Positions 8,904 through 18,103 of a DNA stretch of 64,000 nucleotides are shown here, in pieces. Origin of the DNA: Planctomycetota bacterium (GTDB taxonomy: Bacteria; Planctomycetota; Brocadiia; JAADGH01); NCBI GenBank assembly GCA_013152475.1, contig JAADGH010000200.1, positions 1-64,000 of the forward strand, in the 5' to 3' direction. Position 1 is the first letter of the stretch. Every line of letters begins with the position of its first letter. The position numbers and the translations under genes were made by a program. A model generated the notes under the pieces. The model was given only the letters and a program-made list of their open reading frames with translations. It did no database searches and had not been told where the DNA came from.

Positions 8904-10265
8904 TCATCCCATCCAGTGAATCCGCATCTGCCTGGCGAATCGGCGCATGGTGTCGGCATGGTATCCCTGCACAATGCTCACGTGGTGGGGCATGCCTGCG
9001 TGGCAGAGATCCTCGAACCATTCCACGACGTCATGATTTTCAATTTCGGCCAACCCGTTTGTGCCTTTCAGAGGTCGGCGCGGCGGGATCGTCCGGGCGT
9101 CGCAGGCCATGAGGAAATAGTCCCCGTCGCAGTGCCACAAGCGGAAGAGGGTGATGGGCGAATCCACCTTCAGGTTGGCATCCACGACCGCCGGTTTTTG
9201 GTTGTTAAAGTGTCGCGCGATCTTCGGGCCGCGCTCGCTCCCCATCGGTTCGCAGAGCTGGAATGGGGCGTTGCCCGCGTGCCAGAGGGTGACCGTGCTG
9301 TGGTCATGCTCCAGCCAGTCCGACAGTGTGCTCACGCCGCAGCCGAGCGCCCCGGCCATGAGGCACGAGACCGTGCCGTCCACATCACCCTCGCATCCCA
9401 ATGCCTTCCCTTCCGACGAAAGACGGGCCATCGCCAGATAAGGCCACTGCTCGATGATATTCGGTAACTCCGGCCAATCCCGGATGGTCAGGCCGTCAAG
9501 CCATTCCTCCTCCATGATCTGTTTCATGGAGACGTAGTACCGCGAAGACGTCGGAAGTTCGTCCTCCGACACATCCAGCAGCGGAAGGCCCAGCTCCTGC
9601 GCCCTGCCAATATCGACCAGCACCGAATCCTCGGGGGCGTCCTCCATCACACTCAGGAACTCGTGCAGGCTGATGTGCTGCATCTGCGTGCCGAACGTCC
9701 GGCTGAGCAAGAACGGGTCGGCGTGCATGTCGACAAAGCCAGGGGCATGGTTTCCGATGAGACCCACCTTGGCATTGGACAGGACGTGCACGGCATGGGC
9801 GATGCGCACGGCGCGGTCAAGTTGGGCCTCCGTCTCCCCCTCTCCCGGCATGCCATAGACGATCTCGAAGGGGCGCTGAAGAAGGTGGAGGGTGGAGGCG
9901 AACATGTGATTGCCCACCAGCGAGCAGGCGCTGATCATCGAGCCCTCCTGCTTTTCCGGCGTGGCCCAAAGGACAACGGGCGCGTCCCAGAGCTGGCCAA
10001 GAATCGGCGCCAGCCGGCCGTCGCTCATCGTTGTTTGGAGCGTGACAAGGATCTCCGCCCCCGCTTCGGTGCACTCCTCCAGCGCGCGGCGGAGCGAGGC
10101 GCCATCGACGATTCGTTCCGCTGGAATAAACACATCCAGGTTCATCTGCGACAGTTGGGCCTTGGCCGCGGTCTCCATCTCCGTGCCCCAGTCGGGGTCG
10201 AAGCCTGGGCGTTTGCGCCGCAGAAAAAGAACACCCACACGTATCGGATCGTTCAAGACAGTCAT
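8904..10265 (-). CDS. L-fucose/L-arabinose isomerase-like protein
   Basis: 453 residues with the overall pattern of the FucI/AraA-type sugar isomerase fold: a Rossmann-like N-terminal region (ILVTLQTTMSDGRLAPILGQL, VVLWATPEKQEGSM, SLVGNHMFASTLHLL), a middle domain (KVGLIGNHAPGFVDMHAD), and a C-terminal region (EGDVDGTVSCLMAGALG, TLWHAGNAPFQL) with Glu, Asp and His suited to bind Mn2+. The family interconverts aldoses and ketoses; some distant members serve sulfosugar pathways. Here only the fold is supported, not the sugar. ATG 10265 has GGGAGAAG about 8 bp upstream. It is first of four same-strand genes (transporter, DUF3604, GHL10 hydrolase follow), which suggests a small sugar-use operon. 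Confidence 0.75.
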   Translation of the reverse strand: MTVLNDPIRVGVLFLRRKRPGFDPDWGTEMETAAKAQLSQMNLDVFIPAERIVDGASLRRALEECTEAGAEILVTLQTTMSDGRLAPILGQLWDAPVVLWATPEKQEGSMISACSLVGNHMFASTLHLLQRPFEIVYGMPGEGETEAQLDRAVRIAHAVHVLSNAKVGLIGNHAPGFVDMHADPFLLSRTFGTQMQHISLHEFLSVMEDAPEDSVLVDIGRAQELGLPLLDVSEDELPTSSRYYVSMKQIMEEEWLDGLTIRDWPELPNIIEQWPYLAMARLSSEGKALGCEGDVDGTVSCLMAGALGCGVSTLSDWLEHDHSTVTLWHAGNAPFQLCEPMGSERGPKIARHFNNQKPAVVDANLKVDSPITLFRLWHCDGDYFLMACDARTIPPRRPLKGTNGLAEIENHDVVEWFEDLCHAGMPHHVSIVQGYHADTMRRFARQMRIHWMG

Positions 10266-10283
10266 CGCAAATCTTCTCCCGTT

Positions 10284-10535
10284 CTATGCACCAGGCTTGT
10301 GCGCCACCATGACCCCCTCGCCGCTCTTTGTCAGAAAACCTATCCCCGTGAGCGCGTTCAGCAGACGTTCCGTGCCGCGGGCGTCCGTAGGATTCGGCTG
10401 TCCATGAGACCCCGGACGGTTCCCATCGGGTCGCAGGGAGCATTCTTCGAGTGTGGCATTTGTCCAGTCCTTCGCCAAAACCGGCCCCCATGGTCCGTAC
10501 GGAGGCACTATACACGAGAAGCAGTGGCGATTCAA
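10284..10535 (-). pseudogene. Remnant resembling the dimerisation/wHTH part of a SAM O-methyltransferase
   Basis: A same-strand 83-codon frame that ends 18 bp before the isomerase gene. Its last 35 residues (TDARGTERLLNALTGIGFL, then TKSGEGVMVAHKPGA) look like the dimerisation helix-turn-helix domain found before the catalytic domain of plant-type O-methyltransferases (consensus roughly DPRGTRLLLDALVALGLLxK). The first half does not resemble that family, and the catalytic domain is missing. It is best read as a degraded gene end, though a short real peptide cannot be excluded. The rest of 10266-10547 shows no other feature, and no convincing promoter for the isomerase operon was found. Confidence 0.3.
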
Positions 10536-10547
10536 GGCGTGCTTTGC

Positions 10548-12422
10548 TTATGGCGCAATATCGAAGGGGGACACGTAGTCGCCGTGTTTCTTCCGGGCCT
10601 CCGTGAGGCGCTGCCGCTGCTGGGCCAGAACGTCGAAAACGATCTGCGGCGTGTCGGTGACCTGGGTGCGATAGATCCCATCGATTCGCTCTATCTTTTG
10701 CTGGCTCTCCGGGATCCGGAGCGTGAACTGCTCGACATACTCCCCCTTCGTGTAATCCTGCCCGCGCACGTCGCGGAACAACCGCGCCAAGTCATCGTAC
10801 TTGGGGATCAGACCCGTAGGTGTCGGGACCGCGTCGACATCGCCATGAACGCGCAACTCCATCCACTTCACCCACACGGCCTTGTCGAGCATCCCGGTGA
10901 GATACTTCCCCTCCCGGTTCTTCTGGAAGTAGTTCACGCCAAAGATGAGCGGCGGCGTATCGAGGCTTTGGCCGAAGTCCAGATGATTCTGGATGTATCG
11001 CCCCAAGGGAAGCGCAACGAAATCCAGGTTCGACATCGGCTGGAACGCACGAACACCGACCGCCCCGAGCGTGGCCGCCGTGCTCTCCGATTCCAGGGCC
11101 GCGCCCATGGTGATGACGCCGTGAGGCCAGTCGAAGGACTGCGCGACGGGGACCCAGGTGTCGGAGTCGCGTCCGCCATAGATGATCCCGCCGAGGCGGA
11201 CGCCCGCCGCGTCGTCCCATCGCTCATCCAGGTTGGCAAGGTCCTCAAGCCGGATGGTGTAACGCGCGTTGGGATGGGCAGGGGGGATCTCCGTCCCGTC
11301 GGCGTCCTGCTTGCCATGGCGCCACTCACCGGAATAGTTGACGCCCTTCTCGGGGAGCTCGCGTCCATCGCCAAGCCAGTATGGCGTGCCATCGCTCATC
11401 AGCACATTCGTGAAGATCACCTCGCCGGGCTTTGTGAGGCAGTCCCAGATGACGGGGTCATCATCGGGATTGACGTCGCGAATGATCCCGAAGATGCCGC
11501 TTTCCACATTCACGGCATAGGCCATGGCCTTTTTCTTGCGCAGGTATGCCAGGTCGTCGCCGACAATCGTCTCGCCCGGGAGCATGGCCGTGGATGTCTT
11601 GCCGCACGCGCTGGGGAAGGCGCCAGCGAAATAGGTCACACGGTTGCTCGGACCGTGGGCCCCCATCAGCAACATGTGCTCGGCCAGCCACCCCTCCCGA
11701 TCGGCCTTCCGAATGGCCAGGCGCAGACAAAGCTTCTTGAACCCTACGGTGTTGCCGGCATATTGGGTGTTGACGCTGTAAACCAGGTCCTCCTCGATGT
11801 CGATGTAAATGCGGCGCTTGTCCATGTGTGCGCTGACGTGGCCCTTTAACTCGCCGGCGGAGTGCAGGACGCGGAAGAAATCGGGCGAATCGCCGAGGGT
11901 TTTGAACTGCTCATACCCCGCCCGATAGAGCAAATCCTCGCTGTGCGCGACATAGGCCGAGTCGGTCAATTGAACGCCGGAGATGGAGAACTCCGAGTTC
12001 GTCGGCCCCAGACAGAAAAAGCGCACGAGCATCTGCTTGCCCTGCATACTGTTCTGGAGAAAACCGCGAATTTCCCGGAGGCCAGTCTCCCGATCGATGC
12101 TGTTGATTCGCTCGCCGAGATCCATGCCCGGCGGCAGGAGATACCGCGTGCCATCCTTGTCCCGGCCCTGGTCATTCTCGGCCATGGTTTCGAAGCCGTC
12201 GAAGTGGATGGTATGGCCCTCGATCTTGAGGGGAAGTTCCTCGCCGAGGTCGATGGCCATCTGGCGGACGGCTCGGATGTCTTCATCCGAGTCGGTGCAT
12301 ACGAAAACCGAGTCGGGATTGCACAGCTCGACGGCGTCTTCCACGAACCCGTGCAGTTTCGGATTCGGGAGGGCCATCAGTTTTTCGTAGTTGTCGCCTT
12401 TCAGTTTGTCTTGCAGCGCCAT
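10548..12422 (-). CDS. pckG: Phosphoenolpyruvate carboxykinase (GTP)
   Basis: 624 residues, the usual length for GTP-dependent PEPCK. The enzyme converts oxaloacetate and GTP to PEP, GDP and CO2 in the cytoplasm, the entry step of gluconeogenesis, or runs backward for anaplerosis. Diagnostic segments are the P-loop with the reactive cysteine (FAGAFPSACGKTS, near residue 270), the metal and oxaloacetate sites (ETIVGDDLAYLR, ESGIFGIIRDVN), TNVLMSDGTPYW and the C-terminal FGVNYFQKN. These place it with the GTP enzymes rather than the ATP family. ATG 12422 is preferred because GAGG lies about 8 bp upstream. Monocistronic and divergent from the large propeller gene; a 39-bp inverted repeat lies in the shared upstream region. 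Confidence 0.95.
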   Translation of the reverse strand: MALQDKLKGDNYEKLMALPNPKLHGFVEDAVELCNPDSVFVCTDSDEDIRAVRQMAIDLGEELPLKIEGHTIHFDGFETMAENDQGRDKDGTRYLLPPGMDLGERINSIDRETGLREIRGFLQNSMQGKQMLVRFFCLGPTNSEFSISGVQLTDSAYVAHSEDLLYRAGYEQFKTLGDSPDFFRVLHSAGELKGHVSAHMDKRRIYIDIEEDLVYSVNTQYAGNTVGFKKLCLRLAIRKADREGWLAEHMLLMGAHGPSNRVTYFAGAFPSACGKTSTAMLPGETIVGDDLAYLRKKKAMAYAVNVESGIFGIIRDVNPDDDPVIWDCLTKPGEVIFTNVLMSDGTPYWLGDGRELPEKGVNYSGEWRHGKQDADGTEIPPAHPNARYTIRLEDLANLDERWDDAAGVRLGGIIYGGRDSDTWVPVAQSFDWPHGVITMGAALESESTAATLGAVGVRAFQPMSNLDFVALPLGRYIQNHLDFGQSLDTPPLIFGVNYFQKNREGKYLTGMLDKAVWVKWMELRVHGDVDAVPTPTGLIPKYDDLARLFRDVRGQDYTKGEYVEQFTLRIPESQQKIERIDGIYRTQVTDTPQIVFDVLAQQRQRLTEARKKHGDYVSPFDIAP

Positions 12423-12479
12423 TTTGCATTTCCTCTGGAATCTCACCGGCCCGGGAACAGGCTCGATATAATAAACGAA

Positions 12480-12518
12480 GGCCGGCGTTCGACGTCACCT
12501 GGCGTCTGTCCGCCGGCC
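12480..12518. repeat. Inverted repeat between pckG and the propeller gene
   Basis: GGCCGGCG (12480-12487) pairs with CGCCGGCC (12511-12518), with a nested GACG/CGTC stem inside. It lies in the intergenic region shared by two divergent genes, so it could be an operator or an mRNA leader hairpin for pckG. No T-run follows, so a terminator is unlikely. Confidence 0.4.
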
Positions 12519-12630
12519 GACTTAGATTGACGCAGTATGGTAGGAACCTCCACGTGCGGTGTCAAGGCTTTTCTGAGAGAGTTTTATGACCCCGGTTCCG
12601 GCGACGCCCAGGAGCGGTTCCGATTTGTCC

Positions 12631-12659
12631 TTGACATTCAGGATGATTGCAAATACAGT
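12631..12659 (+). promoter_or_regulatory. Putative sigma-70 promoter for the propeller/methyltransferase gene
   Basis: Consensus TTGACA (12631-12636), a 17-bp spacer, then TACAGT (12654-12659). The predicted start is near 12666, about 40 nt before ATG 12706, which supports that start over the farther in-frame ATG at 12586. Confidence 0.55.
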
Positions 12660-12705
12660 CGATCAAACAAAAGGAAACCATCTTTTCCCAACAGGAGCTG
12701 GCACG

Positions 12706-15700
12706 ATGAGGATCTTCCGTCGATCGTTCGTACGGGCAACACGCGCAACGCTTGCAGCCGCCATTCTTTTCCTCGGCTTCGGTGTACTTCATGCCCAGGA
12801 CTGGCCTACGTATCGCCACGATATTGCCCGCAGTGGCATCACATCACAGGAGTTGCAGGTTCCCCTCGCCCAATCGTGGGTCTTCTCCCCTCGCCACGGC
12901 CCCGAGCCGGCGTGGGACCCGCCAAAGTCCGAGCCGGTGGAGGGCATCCTGGAGCTGCCGCGCGTTCATTTCGATGATACATTTCAGGTCGCCGTCGCGG
13001 GAGATTTGCTCTACTTCGGGTCGTCGTCGGAAGACAAGGTCTTCTGCATCGACACGGCGACCGGCAAGGTCCGTTGGACACGACGCTTCGGCGGCCCCGT
13101 GCGTCTGGCGCCAACCCTCTGCAACGGCCGGGCGTATGTCGGATGCGATGACGGCTATGCCTACTGCCTGGATGCCGCCACCGGCGAGACGGTCTGGACG
13201 TTCAAGGCGGCCCCGCATGACGAAAAACTCTTGGGCAGTGGCAAGATGATCTCGCTCTGGCCGCTGCGAACGGGGGTCCTGGTGGACGATGGAATTGCCT
13301 ATTTCTCCGCCGGCCTATTCCCCATGGAGGGGGTTTATTTCTATGCCGTGAACGCCGACGACGGGACGCTGATCTGGAAGAATGACACCTGCGGCGAAAC
13401 CGTTCAGAGCGTCGTGTCTCCACAGGGATATATGCTCGCCTCGAAGACCGACCTTTTCGTACCCTTTGGGCGGATCTCCCCCGCCGCGTTCGATCGGAAA
13501 ACCGGCGCCATCCGGTACACGAGTTACTTCGGAAAAACCGTGGGAGGGACGTATGCCCTGTTGGCGGACAATCGCGTGTTCACCGGCACCCGTGAGAAGA
13601 TGGCCTTTGATGAAAAATCCCGCGCGCGGTTTGCCTGGTACCCGGGGCGGCAACTCCTCGTGACGCCGACGGCTTCATACATGCTGGACGGGAAAGAGAT
13701 GCGCGCCCTTGACCGGACACGGTATCCCAAGCTGAGCCTCAAGAGGACGAGCCTGGTTTCGCGCGAAGCGCGATTCAACGGCCCACTGCATTTGGCCCGA
13801 AAGAGGGTGAACAAATCCAAGACGCTAATCAAACAGAACGGGGAGACGATCACCGCGCTGCAGAAGCAGATTGATGACCTGACCAAGAAGGGCAAGGAAC
13901 GTGACGCGGCCGGTCTCCAGGCCCAGCTCGACAAGGTTCGCAAGAGCCTGGCTGCGGAGGAGAAGGCCCTCGCTGCGGCCAGCAAGGAAATGGACCAACT
14001 TATCAAGCAACGCGACACGATCCGAAAGGACCTGAAGGAGGTGGACGCCGCCCTGGCATCATGCTTCGCCTGGCACATGCCTTGCGATTGCGCTGAATCC
14101 TTCATCCTTGCGGGGAATGTGTTGTTCGCCGGCGGTGAGAACAAGGTGGCGGCCTTCGACGCATCCAATGGCCGCAAGATATGGTCGGCGAACGTGAAGG
14201 GAAAGGCGAAGGGTCTCGCGGTGGCTTCCGGGAAACTGTTTGTCAGCACCGATACGGGCGCCATCTACTGCTTTGCGCCGCAGGGGGCAAAGCAGGCGGG
14301 GAAGGTCGCCGAGCCGACAAACGCCAATCCTTATCCGAACGATGCGTTGACCTCCCTCTGCCGAACGGCTGCCGACGAGATTGTCCAGCAAACGGGCATC
14401 AAACGGGGTTTCTGCCTGGTTCTCGGTTGTGGAACGGGCCGCTTGGCATATGAGCTGGCCAAGCGAACCGACCTCCGCATCTGCGCCGTCGAGCCGGATG
14501 CCGAAAAAGCCGAGGCCGCGCGCAAGGCCCTGGACGCCGCGGGGTTGTTTGGCTCACGGGTGACCGTTGACGTGTATCCCTACGACAAGATTCCGTACGC
14601 CGACTATTTCGCCAATCTGATCGTCTCGGAGGATGCACTGACCACCGGCAAGATCCCCGGCAATGCCAAGGAGGCGTTCCGCATGCTCAAGCCCCTCGGC
14701 GGGACCATTTGCATCGGCCAGCCGGCAAACGCATCGGGCAAGGTACCCGCCCTTGACGAAGATTCTCTCAAGCAGTGGCTTGCCGACGCCGGTATCCAGG
14801 GCAAGGTCGGTACGGACAATGGCACCTGGCTGACATTCACCCGCGGCGCGTTGCCCGGCGCAGGAAAGTGGACGCACGAGTACGCCGACGCGGCCAACAC
14901 CACATGTGGCGACGATCAGTTCGTCCGGTGTCCACTCGGCCTGCTCTGGTTCGGCAGACCCGGACCGACGGAGATTGTCAATCGGCATCGCCGGCCGGCG
15001 GCGCCTCTGGCTATGGACGGTCGTCTCTTTATCCAGGGGGAACAGGTCATCATGGCCTACGATTCATACAACGGCGTGAAACTATGGGAACGGAAGATCT
15101 CCGGCGCCAAGCGCATCGGCGTCTCTTCGAATCCAAGCAACCTGGCGCTGAACAAAAACGGCCTCTTTTTGGCTACCCAGGACCAATGCCTGCGCCTCGA
15201 CGTGGCTACGGGCGAAACGAAGCACGTCTACAAGCTCCCCAAGGCCGACGGAGACAAATCCTCGACCTGGGGATATGTGGCCTGTGTGGGCGACATGCTG
15301 TACGGCTCCCGCAGTTTGGGCAGGGACTGTAACACTCTGTTCGCAATGGACATCAAGAGCGGCGAGCTTCGCTGGACCTATACCGGCAAGCGAATCTCCC
15401 ATCCCTCCATCTCGATCGGAGACGGCAAGGTGTTTTTCGTGGACCTGGATCTCACCACTGAACAGCGGCAGGAAGCAATCGAGGAGAAACTCGCGCAGAT
15501 CAAAACGCTCAAAGGAGCGGAACGCATCGAAGCGGAAAGGCAATTAAAGGCGGCGACTGTCCGCATGGTGGTCGCACTCGACGCCGTCACGGGCGAGAAA
15601 ATCTGGGCGCGACCCGTTGATCTCACCGGATGTGGGAGCGGCTTCCACTGGAGCGCCCTCGCGTCGATTTACAAGAACAATGTCTTGGTCCTGTTTGGCG

Positions 15701-17565
15701 TGTATAGCGACGGCCATTATTGGCGGGAGTTTTTCGCGGGACAATTTAAGTCTCGCCATGTGGTGGCGCTGTCGGCGAAGGATGGAAAGACGCTGTGGGA
15801 AAAAAACATCGGCTACCGCGTACGTCCTCTGGTCATCGGCGATACCTTTCACGCCGAGCCGTGGGCCTACGACCTGCACACCGGACAGCAAAAGATGCGC
15901 ATCCACCCGATCACGGGGCGGAAGGAGCCGTGGCAGTTCTCCCGTCCCGGACATCACTGCGGCCCCCCCGCCGCCTCGCCCAACATCATGATGTTCCGGT
16001 CCGGGACGTTTGGCTACTACGATCTCCAGAACGATTACGGCACAATGCACTTTGGCACGCAGCGCACGAGCTGTTGGATCAACTTCATTCCCGCGAACGG
16101 TCTTCTGTTGTTCCCGGAAGGCAGCGCCGGCTGCATGTGCCCCTTCCCGAATCAGTGCACGCTCGTGTTCAAACACAGAAAGGTCAACCGGGCCTGGGCG
16201 CAGTACAGCGCCATCGGCGCGTTGAAACCGGTGAAGCACTGGGCCATCAACCTGGGCGCGCCCGGGGACAGAAAAGGCGATTCCGGCCCGCTCTGGCTGA
16301 GCTACCCCCGGCCGCGTGGGGGATATCGACTCGTGCTCAACTTCAAGCTGGATATCCGCGGCATGCGCGGGGGCAAGTATTTCAAACGCAATTCCGACAC
16401 CATCAAAATCGAGGGGACCGATACCCCGTGGGTCTTCGCGTCCGGCTTCCTCGGACTGTCGCGGTGCGTTGTGCCCCTGCTCTCCGAAGAGGATGGAGAC
16501 ACCCTCTACACCGTGCGTTTGTTCTTCGCGGAACTCGACAATGCGAAGCCTGGCCAGCGCGTTTTCGACATCAAGTTGCAGGACAAGGTCGTCTGCAAGG
16601 ATTTCGACATTGTCAAGGAAGCGGGCGGTGCGAACCGGGCCGTCGTCAAGGAGTTCAAGGGAATACGCGCCACGAAGGATCTGAAGCTTGAATTCCTATC
16701 AAAGGTGAAGCAACCGGAGAAGTCTCAGCTTCCGCTCCTTCAGGCCATCGAGATCGAGAAGGAGAAGGCCCTCGGCGTCGGCTGCGCCGTGCCCTCTTTT
16801 CTGCTGAATAATGCGGAACCGGAGCAGAGCGGCGAGGTGCGCCTGGCCAACAACACGGAGAAGGATTTCGAGGGCACGCTTCATGTCACGGCGCCGGCGG
16901 GGTTCACCGTAACACCCGCAACAGCGGAAATCAAGTTGGCGTCCGGTGATCGGACGACGCTGACGCTCAAGGCCGTGCTTGCGAAACGGATGCCCCGCGG
17001 CACGTATGATGTGGCGGTCAAATTGGTCCGGCGGGACGGAAAAACCGAGTGTGAAAGGCGTATGGAAATCGAGCATCTGGCCGACAGGGGACGACGGATT
17101 CTGAAGGTCGTGGAGGATGCCTCTGTGGGCAAGTCAAGCCCCGGTCTGAACCGCGGCACCGGCACCACGCTCAACGTTGACGGGGGGAATACGCGGATGG
17201 AAGATGCAAGCCACCATATCGCCTACTTGAAGTTCCGTCTCGATGTGCCGGGCAAGCTTGTGTCCGCAACACTTCGCCTGTACAACGCGGGGAACCCCAG
17301 CTACGACTCGGGGGTGATCCGCCTCGTGACCACTCCCTGGACGGAAGGCAAGGTGACCTACGCCAATCGTCCGAAACTCGGCAAGGTACTGGCGAAGATC
17401 GGGCGCGTGTCGGAAAACCAGGTCGTTGAACTCCCCCTCAAGCTGGACTTCGGTGGCCTGAAGGAGCTTAGCCTGGCTATCGATCCGACCAGCTGCGACG
17501 GGATCAACTACATCTCGCGAGAAGGGGGCCAACCGGCGGAGCTGATTGTCGAGTACGAGCCGTAG
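12706..17565 (+). CDS. Exported PQQ-type beta-propeller mosaic with embedded methyltransferase-like, malectin-like and DNRLRE-type domains
   Basis: 1619 residues. After a signal peptide (to about residue 30, ending VLHAQ) come PQQ/BamB-like blades (DWPTYRHDIARSG; repeats such as AATGETVWTF and DTATGKVRWTR), a coiled coil (about 363-450), more blades, then a Rossmann domain (about 540-720) with the SAM motif VLGCGTGRLAYEL and an acidic AVEPD strand. A second propeller follows (about 765-1190), then a malectin-like domain (about 1200-1355; YTVRLFFAELDNAKPGQRVF), an Ig/NEW3-like domain (about 1360-1460) and a DNRLRE-type beta domain to the end. ATG 12706 has AGGAG upstream and starts the signal peptide. 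The role is unknown. The C-terminal domains suggest carbohydrate or surface binding; whether the methyltransferase fold is active outside the cytoplasm is doubtful. Confidence 0.85.
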   Translation: MRIFRRSFVRATRATLAAAILFLGFGVLHAQDWPTYRHDIARSGITSQELQVPLAQSWVFSPRHGPEPAWDPPKSEPVEGILELPRVHFDDTFQVAVAGDLLYFGSSSEDKVFCIDTATGKVRWTRRFGGPVRLAPTLCNGRAYVGCDDGYAYCLDAATGETVWTFKAAPHDEKLLGSGKMISLWPLRTGVLVDDGIAYFSAGLFPMEGVYFYAVNADDGTLIWKNDTCGETVQSVVSPQGYMLASKTDLFVPFGRISPAAFDRKTGAIRYTSYFGKTVGGTYALLADNRVFTGTREKMAFDEKSRARFAWYPGRQLLVTPTASYMLDGKEMRALDRTRYPKLSLKRTSLVSREARFNGPLHLARKRVNKSKTLIKQNGETITALQKQIDDLTKKGKERDAAGLQAQLDKVRKSLAAEEKALAAASKEMDQLIKQRDTIRKDLKEVDAALASCFAWHMPCDCAESFILAGNVLFAGGENKVAAFDASNGRKIWSANVKGKAKGLAVASGKLFVSTDTGAIYCFAPQGAKQAGKVAEPTNANPYPNDALTSLCRTAADEIVQQTGIKRGFCLVLGCGTGRLAYELAKRTDLRICAVEPDAEKAEAARKALDAAGLFGSRVTVDVYPYDKIPYADYFANLIVSEDALTTGKIPGNAKEAFRMLKPLGGTICIGQPANASGKVPALDEDSLKQWLADAGIQGKVGTDNGTWLTFTRGALPGAGKWTHEYADAANTTCGDDQFVRCPLGLLWFGRPGPTEIVNRHRRPAAPLAMDGRLFIQGEQVIMAYDSYNGVKLWERKISGAKRIGVSSNPSNLALNKNGLFLATQDQCLRLDVATGETKHVYKLPKADGDKSSTWGYVACVGDMLYGSRSLGRDCNTLFAMDIKSGELRWTYTGKRISHPSISIGDGKVFFVDLDLTTEQRQEAIEEKLAQIKTLKGAERIEAERQLKAATVRMVVALDAVTGEKIWARPVDLTGCGSGFHWSALASIYKNNVLVLFGVYSDGHYWREFFAGQFKSRHVVALSAKDGKTLWEKNIGYRVRPLVIGDTFHAEPWAYDLHTGQQKMRIHPITGRKEPWQFSRPGHHCGPPAASPNIMMFRSGTFGYYDLQNDYGTMHFGTQRTSCWINFIPANGLLLFPEGSAGCMCPFPNQCTLVFKHRKVNRAWAQYSAIGALKPVKHWAINLGAPGDRKGDSGPLWLSYPRPRGGYRLVLNFKLDIRGMRGGKYFKRNSDTIKIEGTDTPWVFASGFLGLSRCVVPLLSEEDGDTLYTVRLFFAELDNAKPGQRVFDIKLQDKVVCKDFDIVKEAGGANRAVVKEFKGIRATKDLKLEFLSKVKQPEKSQLPLLQAIEIEKEKALGVGCAVPSFLLNNAEPEQSGEVRLANNTEKDFEGTLHVTAPAGFTVTPATAEIKLASGDRTTLTLKAVLAKRMPRGTYDVAVKLVRRDGKTECERRMEIEHLADRGRRILKVVEDASVGKSSPGLNRGTGTTLNVDGGNTRMEDASHHIAYLKFRLDVPGKLVSATLRLYNAGNPSYDSGVIRLVTTPWTEGKVTYANRPKLGKVLAKIGRVSENQVVELPLKLDFGGLKELSLAIDPTSCDGINYISREGGQPAELIVEYEP

Positions 17566-17585
17566 CTTGGCAACGTGCGCGGCAA

Positions 17586-17951
17586 CTATTGTCCCATGTT
17601 GAACGCTGTCATGGCTTCGCCGCGGGTCTGGAACAGGTCCATCGCTCTGTGGAGCTCAATGGACCGAAAAATGTCCCAGACCAAGGGCTGGATGTCGCCT
17701 ATCTTCAAGCGCCCACCGGCGGTGCGCAGCTTCAAGTTGAACTCGACAAGAATTGAGATCCCGACGCTGGAGAGAAAGTTTACGTTCTCCAGCGAAAAGA
17801 TAACCTTTCCCCCGATTTGCTGGACGAAATCGTCGAGCTCGGCGCTGGCCTGCTTTGAGAATTCTATGTCCGTGATGCGCTTCGCGTTAAAGCGCATAAC
17901 GGTAACGTCGCCGATTCGCTCCCACGAAACAGCGCCTTGATTATCAGCCAT
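17586..17951 (-). CDS. STAS-domain protein, anti-anti-sigma factor type (SpoIIAA/RsbV-like)
   Basis: 121 residues forming a single STAS domain: VTVMRFNAKRITD at the N-terminal strand, then VIFSLENVNFLSSVGIS, in which Ser61 or Ser62 occupies the phosphorylated serine position of anti-sigma-factor antagonists (D-x-S-x-x-x-D-S-S-G in SpoIIAA; the Asp before the Ser pair is replaced by Phe-Leu here). Such proteins bind a kinase-type anti-sigma factor and free a sigma factor; no such kinase is in the window. ATG 17951 has GGAGG 5 bp upstream; a GTG one codon earlier is possible. It is transcribed from its own promoter, back to back with the sigma-54 activator gene. Confidence 0.88.
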   Translation of the reverse strand: MADNQGAVSWERIGDVTVMRFNAKRITDIEFSKQASAELDDFVQQIGGKVIFSLENVNFLSSVGISILVEFNLKLRTAGGRLKIGDIQPLVWDIFRSIELHRAMDLFQTRGEAMTAFNMGQ

Positions 17952-18009
17952 CACAACCTCCGCAGCGATGCGTCCTCATGTTGCTCCAATGGCGCATTCC
18001 AAACAATCC

Positions 18010-18038
18010 ATTATATAGTAACCCGTCACCATCGTCAA
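18010..18038 (-). promoter_or_regulatory. Strong sigma-70-type promoter for the STAS gene
   Basis: On the minus strand TTGACG (18038-18033), a 17-bp spacer and a perfect TATAAT (18015-18010). Its upstream edge is only 15 bp from the upstream edge of the opposing promoter at 18054. Confidence 0.65.
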
Positions 18039-18053
18039 GCGCCGACATTTCGA

Positions 18054-18082
18054 TTGACGCGTTCAGTCCTCTTGCGTATGCT
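18054..18082 (+). promoter_or_regulatory. Sigma-70-type promoter for the sigma-54 activator gene
   Basis: TTGACG (18054-18059), a 17-bp spacer and TATGCT (18077-18082). Transcription would start near 18089, only about 15 nt before ATG 18104, which argues against starts farther upstream. Confidence 0.6.
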
Positions 18083-18103
18083 ATGCGTCACTCGGAGGCC
18101 TAC

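Noticed and set aside
9663-11849. A 728-codon plus-strand open frame across the isomerase and pckG genes
   Set aside because: It runs antisense to two genes with clear motifs and crosses their intergenic gap.
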